64,000 nt of DNA from an uncultured Bacilli bacterium (GTDB lineage Bacteria; Bacillota_I; Bacilli_A; RF39; UBA660). Both the position numbers and the translations under genes were made by a program. The notes under the pieces are model-generated. The model saw only the letters and a program-made list of their open reading frames with translations. It had not been told where the DNA came from and searched no databases. Shown here one piece after another: positions 59,898 to 64,000 of this stretch (within the stretch, counting starts at the first letter, position 1; each line of letters begins with the position of its first letter). Location of the stretch: contig CAKOXI010000003.1 in the NCBI GenBank assembly GCA_934130045.1, positions 14,306 to 78,305 of the forward strand. Reading direction: 5' to 3'.

Positions 59898-62108
59898 ATG
59901 CAAAAGGTAATTTTAAATATAGGTGGTATGAGTTGTAGTGCTTGTTCAAATGGTTTAGAAAAATATTTGAATAAACAAAGTGGAATAATAAGTGCTAGTG
60001 TTAACTTAGTTTTAGGACAAGCCTTAATTGAATATGAAGATAATTTAACACTAGATGATTTAAGTAAATTTATTAGTGATGCTGGGTATGAAAATTTAGG
60101 AATGTATGATGAGACAAAACAAAACAAAAAGAAAAACAATATAAAATTGTTAGTAGTATTTGGAATTTTATCAGTTTTCGTTTTATATATATCGATGTCT
60201 CATATGTTGTATTTACCTACAATACCTTTTCTAAATATGAAGAAATATCCGATTAACTATTCTATATGTTTATTAATATTATCTATTCCGTATTTGATTT
60301 ATGGTTTTGATATATTAAAAAATGGTTATAAAAATTTAATTCATAAAATGCCTAATATGGATACACTAGTATCTATTGGTGTTATATCTAGTTTTATCTA
60401 TAGTTTATTTGGAACAATAATGATTTTTTGTGGTAAGAGTGAATATGTAGAAAATTTATATTTTGAATCAGCTTGTATCGTAATATATTTTATTAAATTA
60501 GGTAGATTTATTGATTCAAGAAGTAAGGAGAAAACAAAAGAAGCTATTAGTGATTTAGTTCAAATAACACCTACAAAAGCAATTTTAAAATTAGAAAATG
60601 GTTATAAGGAAGTAACCATTGATGAAATAAAAAAGGGGGATATTTTAATTTGTAAACCAGGAATGAAAATTGCGGTTGATGGTATTATTACAAGTGGTTT
60701 TTCTCATATTGATGAATCATTTATTACGGGAGAATCAACTCCTATAAAAAAGACTGTTTCAAAAAGTGTAGTAGCAGGAAGTTTAAATTTAGATGGATAT
60801 ATTGAATATCAAGCTGAGAGAATAGGTAGAGATTCAACTATTTCATCTATTGTAAAACTTGTTGTTCTAGCTACTAATACAAAAGCACCGGTTGCTAAAA
60901 TTGCTGATAAAGTAAGTGGAATTTTTATTCCTTGCATTATGGTAATTGCTCTCTTTACTCTTATTGTTTATATTTTATTAGGATTTGATATAAATATAGC
61001 ACTTACTCATTTTGTTACGGTTTTAGTAGTTGCGTGCCCTTGTTCTTTGGGACTTGCAACACCGCTTAGTATTGTTGTAAGTGAAGGTATTTGCGCTAAA
61101 AATGGTATCCTTGTTAAAACAAGTGAAACATTAGAAAATGCTCATAAAGTTGATACTATTGTTTTTGATAAAACTGGAACACTAACTTATGGAAATTTAA
61201 AGATATCAAAAATTTTTAATTATAGCGATTATACTGAAGAAGAATTACTTACGATATTAGCAAGCATTGAGTCTAAATCATCTCATCCAATTGCGAATGC
61301 TTTTTCAAGTCATGCCAAAATAAATAAATTAAAATTAGTTGCAATAAATGATTTTAAAAATTTACCTGGAATAGGTTTGCAAGCAACTATAAATAAAAAT
61401 GAATATTATATAGGAAACAATAAAATATTAAAAAATTTGAATATAGATAATATTTATTTAAAAGATGAAGAAAATTTATCAAAAAATGGTAGCAGTATTG
61501 TTTATATGATTAAAAATAATCAAGTTATTGCTTTAATAGGTGTTAAAGACATTGTAAGAGACAATGCTTCTAGTGTTATTAGTGAATTAAAAAAATTAAA
61601 TAAAGATGTCATTATGCTAACAGGTGATAACTTAGTAACTGCTAATGTAATTGCTCGTGAATTAGGTATAAATAAAGTTATAGCGAATGTTTTACCTAAA
61701 GATAAAGTCGATAAAATAAAAGAACTTATGAATAATTCAAAAAAAGTTATGATGGTAGGTGATGGCATAAATGATGCACCATCCCTAGTAACTGCTAATA
61801 TCGGTGTTTCAGTTTCTAGTGGAACAGATATCGCATCTAATTCAGCAGATGTAATTTTAATGAATGATAATTTATATAATTTGCTTAATTTAATAAAAAT
61901 AAGTGATAAAACAATTAAAAATATTAAGTTAAATTTATTTTGGGCATTTTTCTATAATATTTGTATGATCCCAATTGCTGTTGGTTTATTTAGTAAATTT
62001 AATATTAATATGAATCCAATGGTTGCAGGATTTGCAATGACATTAAGTAGTTTAACTGTTATTTTTAATGCATTAAGATTAAAAAAGATAAAATTAAGGA
62101 GAGATTAA
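59898..62108 (+). CDS. copA: Copper-exporting P1B-type ATPase
   Basis: The 736-residue heavy-metal ATPase has an N-terminal HMA domain with CSAC (GGMSCSAC, residues 9-16), then membrane spans, the actuator motif ITGESTP, the transmembrane CPC motif VVACPCSLGLATPL, the phosphorylation site FDKTGTLTYG, SSHPIA, GDN and GDGINDAP. CPC identifies Cu(I) export. It is the main efflux pump of this CsoR operon. A stop and start 2 bases apart link it to copZ. Confidence 0.97.
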   Translation: MQKVILNIGGMSCSACSNGLEKYLNKQSGIISASVNLVLGQALIEYEDNLTLDDLSKFISDAGYENLGMYDETKQNKKKNNIKLLVVFGILSVFVLYISMSHMLYLPTIPFLNMKKYPINYSICLLILSIPYLIYGFDILKNGYKNLIHKMPNMDTLVSIGVISSFIYSLFGTIMIFCGKSEYVENLYFESACIVIYFIKLGRFIDSRSKEKTKEAISDLVQITPTKAILKLENGYKEVTIDEIKKGDILICKPGMKIAVDGIITSGFSHIDESFITGESTPIKKTVSKSVVAGSLNLDGYIEYQAERIGRDSTISSIVKLVVLATNTKAPVAKIADKVSGIFIPCIMVIALFTLIVYILLGFDINIALTHFVTVLVVACPCSLGLATPLSIVVSEGICAKNGILVKTSETLENAHKVDTIVFDKTGTLTYGNLKISKIFNYSDYTEEELLTILASIESKSSHPIANAFSSHAKINKLKLVAINDFKNLPGIGLQATINKNEYYIGNNKILKNLNIDNIYLKDEENLSKNGSSIVYMIKNNQVIALIGVKDIVRDNASSVISELKKLNKDVIMLTGDNLVTANVIARELGINKVIANVLPKDKVDKIKELMNNSKKVMMVGDGINDAPSLVTANIGVSVSSGTDIASNSADVILMNDNLYNLLNLIKISDKTIKNIKLNLFWAFFYNICMIPIAVGLFSKFNINMNPMVAGFAMTLSSLTVIFNALRLKKIKLRRD

Positions 62109-62109
62109 A

Positions 62110-62337
62110 ATGTTTAGTAAAAGTGTAAAAAAAATTATAAAAGTAGAGGGAATGTCTTGTGGGCATTGCGCTAATAAAGTAAAGGAAGCATTATTAAAAA
62201 TTCAAAATGTAAAAAGTGTTAGTGTTAATTTAAAAAAGCAAGAAGTAACTATTAAAAGCTTAAATGATATTTCTGATAGTGAAATTAAAAATATAATAGA
62301 AAATCTTGATTATAAATTTTTAGGAGTTATTGATTAA
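62110..62337 (+). CDS. copZ: CopZ-like copper chaperone
   Basis: The 75-residue protein is a lone HMA domain with the copper site GMSCGHCANKV, and a C-terminal KNIIENLDYKFLGV. CopZ delivers Cu(I) to CopA. It is intact in the middle of the operon. A short leader (MFSKSVKKIIKVEG) is slightly longer than usual. Confidence 0.94.
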   Translation: MFSKSVKKIIKVEGMSCGHCANKVKEALLKIQNVKSVSVNLKKQEVTIKSLNDISDSEIKNIIENLDYKFLGVID

Positions 62338-62338
62338 T

Positions 62339-62815
62339 ATGAAAAAAGTATTATTTATTATTTTTATCTGTTTATTTTTTTGCGTTTCGTGTTCAAAAAA
62401 CATAGAAAATAATTATATAAATTTAGAAGCTAGTGATGAAAAAATTATTGTAGATACAAAAGATATAACAAATGTAGCAACATACGCAAATTATGTTGTG
62501 GATGATGTTACTATTCAATTTATACTTGTAAGAGGAAGTGATGGAATTGTCCGAATTGCTTTTAATACCTGTCAAGTATGTAATCCATCACCAAATGCTT
62601 ATTTCGTTCAAAAAGGGGATTATTTTGAATGTCAAAATTGTGGGACAAAATTTCATATTGACGACTTAGGTATTATAAGCGGTGGTTGTAATCCAACTCC
62701 AGTTATAGAAAAAACAGAAACAGAAAACAAAATAATAATTGATAAAACTTACGTAGAGAGTTTTAAAAATAAATTTGTAAATTGGAATGGTTCAGTAGGG
62801 AGTGAAAATAAATGA
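62339..62815 (+). CDS. DUF2318 Cys-rich lipoprotein
   Basis: The 158-residue protein has a lipoprotein-type signal (KKVLFIIFICLFFCVSCSKN). DUF2318 follows: VRGSDGIVRIAFNTCQVCNPSPNAYFVQKGDYFECQNCGTKFHIDDLGIISGGCNP, where Cys-x2-Cys pairs could bind a metal or cluster. ATG 62339 is used; a TTG nine bases upstream has no better site. It overlaps the next gene by 4 bases and belongs to the copper operon, an unusual but not unknown partner. Confidence 0.85.
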   Translation: MKKVLFIIFICLFFCVSCSKNIENNYINLEASDEKIIVDTKDITNVATYANYVVDDVTIQFILVRGSDGIVRIAFNTCQVCNPSPNAYFVQKGDYFECQNCGTKFHIDDLGIISGGCNPTPVIEKTETENKIIIDKTYVESFKNKFVNWNGSVGSENK

Positions 62816-63945
62816 TTTATTTAGATTATGCAGCATCAACGCCAGTCGATGATGAGGTTTTAAATACATTTTATAATGATACTAAAAAATATTTTGCTAA
62901 TCCCAATTCTTCTCATAAATTAGGTGTTATAGCAAGTGATGTAATTGATAGAAGTACTTTAAATATCGCTAATAATCTGGGTGTTTTAAAGGAGGAAATT
63001 ATTTATACATCTGGAGCTAGTGAAGCCAATAATTTAGCTATTAAAGGTATTTGTGAAAGATATAAAAATAACGGTAAACATATACTTATAAGCAGTTTAG
63101 AACATAACTCGATTGTAGCCTCAGCATCCGTAATGCAAGAACGAGGTTTTGAGGTTGAATTAATTCCAGTTAATTCAAAAGGATATATCGACATAGATGT
63201 TTTAAAACAAATGGTTAGGGATGACACTATTTTAGTTAGTGTTTGTTCAGTAGATAGTGAAATTGGTTTAAAACAGCCTATAGAACAAATAGCTAAATTT
63301 TTAAAAACAAAACCAAATTGTCATTTTCATACTGATGCTTCTCAATCAATTGGCAAAGTAAATGTTGATTTTACGGATGTCGATTTAGTTACAATCGCAC
63401 CACACAAATTTTATGGATTAAATGGATTTGGTATTTTAATTAAGAAAAAATCTATAAATTTAATTCCACAAATTAGTGGAGGAAGAAGTACAACTGTATT
63501 TAGAAGTGGAACACCTTGTTTATCTTTGATTACATCTTGTGATAAAGCTCTAGATATCGCTTTAAAAAATATTACTGAGAGATATGAATATATAAAAAAA
63601 CTAAGTGATAAAATAAAAAATAGTTTAAGTAAATATGAAAATGTATTTATAAATAATACAGAAAATTCCATACCACATATTATTAATTTTAGTATAAAAA
63701 ATATTAAATCATTAGATATTCAAAATGCTTTAGAAAACAATGATATTTATGTATCAACCAAGATTTCTTGTTGTCCTGTTTTAACTCCATCAAAACTTGT
63801 ATATGCTCTAACAAAAGATAAAAGTTTAGCAGCATCTTCTCTTAGAGTTAGCTTATCTCATTTAACAACTGAAGATGAAGTAGATACATTTATAGGAGTT
63901 TTTGATAAAATTTATAAGGAATTTAATAACAATGGAAAAATATAA
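62812..63945 (+). CDS. Cysteine desulfurase (NifS/IscS-like)
   Basis: This PLP-dependent enzyme takes sulfur from cysteine for Fe-S clusters or thio-tRNA. The 377 residues include the start YLDYAASTPVDDEV, the TSGASEANNLAIKG motif, HTDASQSIGK, the PLP Lys in APHKFYG, and the active-site Cys loop with SCCPVLTP. It has the short loop of the NifS-type. It is followed with a 14-base overlap by a TtcA-like gene, so its sulfur probably feeds tRNA thiolation; a link to the copper operon is by location. Confidence 0.9.
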   Translation: MIYLDYAASTPVDDEVLNTFYNDTKKYFANPNSSHKLGVIASDVIDRSTLNIANNLGVLKEEIIYTSGASEANNLAIKGICERYKNNGKHILISSLEHNSIVASASVMQERGFEVELIPVNSKGYIDIDVLKQMVRDDTILVSVCSVDSEIGLKQPIEQIAKFLKTKPNCHFHTDASQSIGKVNVDFTDVDLVTIAPHKFYGLNGFGILIKKKSINLIPQISGGRSTTVFRSGTPCLSLITSCDKALDIALKNITERYEYIKKLSDKIKNSLSKYENVFINNTENSIPHIINFSIKNIKSLDIQNALENNDIYVSTKISCCPVLTPSKLVYALTKDKSLAASSLRVSLSHLTTEDEVDTFIGVFDKIYKEFNNNGKI

Positions 63946-64000
63946 AGAAATAGAAAGATCTATCATAAAAAAATATCGTAAGGAAATCTGGAGTAGATTT
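63932..64000 (+). CDS. TtcA-like tRNA thiolation protein (start only)
   Basis: Twenty-three codons of a gene that runs off the window. The start MEKYKEIERSIIKKYRKEIW resembles TtcA-family ATP-pyrophosphatase proteins (tRNA 2-thiocytidine) as remembered. It overlaps the cysteine desulfurase by 14 bases, which fits a sulfur-transfer partner. The family is uncertain until the PP-loop (SGGKDS) can be seen beyond the window. Confidence 0.5.
   Translation, partial: MEKYKEIERSIIKKYRKEIWSRF

Overview
The window comes from a very A+T-rich (by eye about three quarters A+T) low-GC Gram-positive bacterium. TGA is used as a stop in several intact genes (the GNAT gene ending at 5066, ylmC, the activase ATPase at 43268, tadB), and Trp is read from TGG, so the code is standard and this is not a Mycoplasma-type genome. 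murG, murB, a FemABX protein, cardiolipin synthase and several lipoproteins show a walled, Gram-positive-type envelope. The order lexA / small SOS membrane gene / tkt / sirA / yneF is the Bacillus arrangement. The sporulation sigma factor sigG followed by ylmC, plus a sirA homologue, suggest a Bacilli lineage (for example an Erysipelotrichales- or RF39-like gut organism) that forms spores or descends from spore formers. The taxon is inferred.

Layout. 1-2900: end of parC, a perR-rubrerythrin unit with a palindromic operator, hsp20 and an SDR gene. 2900-5250: elongator tRNA-Met followed by an island-like stretch with decayed coding remnants, a 24-bp tandem repeat, an ASCH-ASCH pair and a divergent GNAT gene. 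5250-12300: a methyltransferase, a DUF368 protein, a metalloprotease lipoprotein, trpS, two small unknowns and an RNase J2-type protein that has lost metal ligands. 12300-16100: the lexA-tkt-sirA-yneF block with two LexA boxes. 16100-26700: a C26 amidotransferase, a tandem pair of unknown paralogues, tgt with a DUF2974 hydrolase, an AGCS symporter, cls, DUF4236, sigG-ylmC, a GT4 glycosyltransferase and popT. 26800-34300: murG-murB, a surface protein, a metal exporter with its own Fur-type regulator, a degenerate exonuclease-like protein, two kinase-fold proteins and an NrtR-like Nudix regulator. 34300-41300: the str operon (rpsL-rpsG-fusA-tuf), pyrH, FemX and a DUF1540 protein.

41300-50000: a three-gene, split version of the large 2-hydroxyacyl-CoA-dehydratase-activase-related protein, topA, and an envelope cluster (lipoprotein, lysozyme-fold transglycosylase, M3-like peptidase, unknown). 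50000-58200: pyrimidine-nucleoside phosphorylase, rpoZ, DUF192, then a Tad/Flp pilus locus (Flp pilin, sigma factor, two TadE-like pseudopilins, TadZ, TadA, TadB, TadC). The sigma factor in this locus resembles SigE/SigK, and its TadB carries an extra N-terminal Ig-like (DUF5011-like) region. 58250-64000: a CsoR-controlled copper operon (HMA-SafE-cupredoxin fusion, CopA, CopZ, DUF2318 lipoprotein) running without a gap into a cysteine desulfurase and the start of a TtcA-like gene.

The most unusual points are the Tad locus with its own sporulation-type sigma factor and the TadB fusion; the diverged SirA; the metal-ligand-poor RNase J; the split activase trio with no dehydratase beside it; and the block at 31.4-34.3 kb, where an exonuclease fold, two kinase folds and a Nudix fold lie together and three of the four lack canonical active-site residues.
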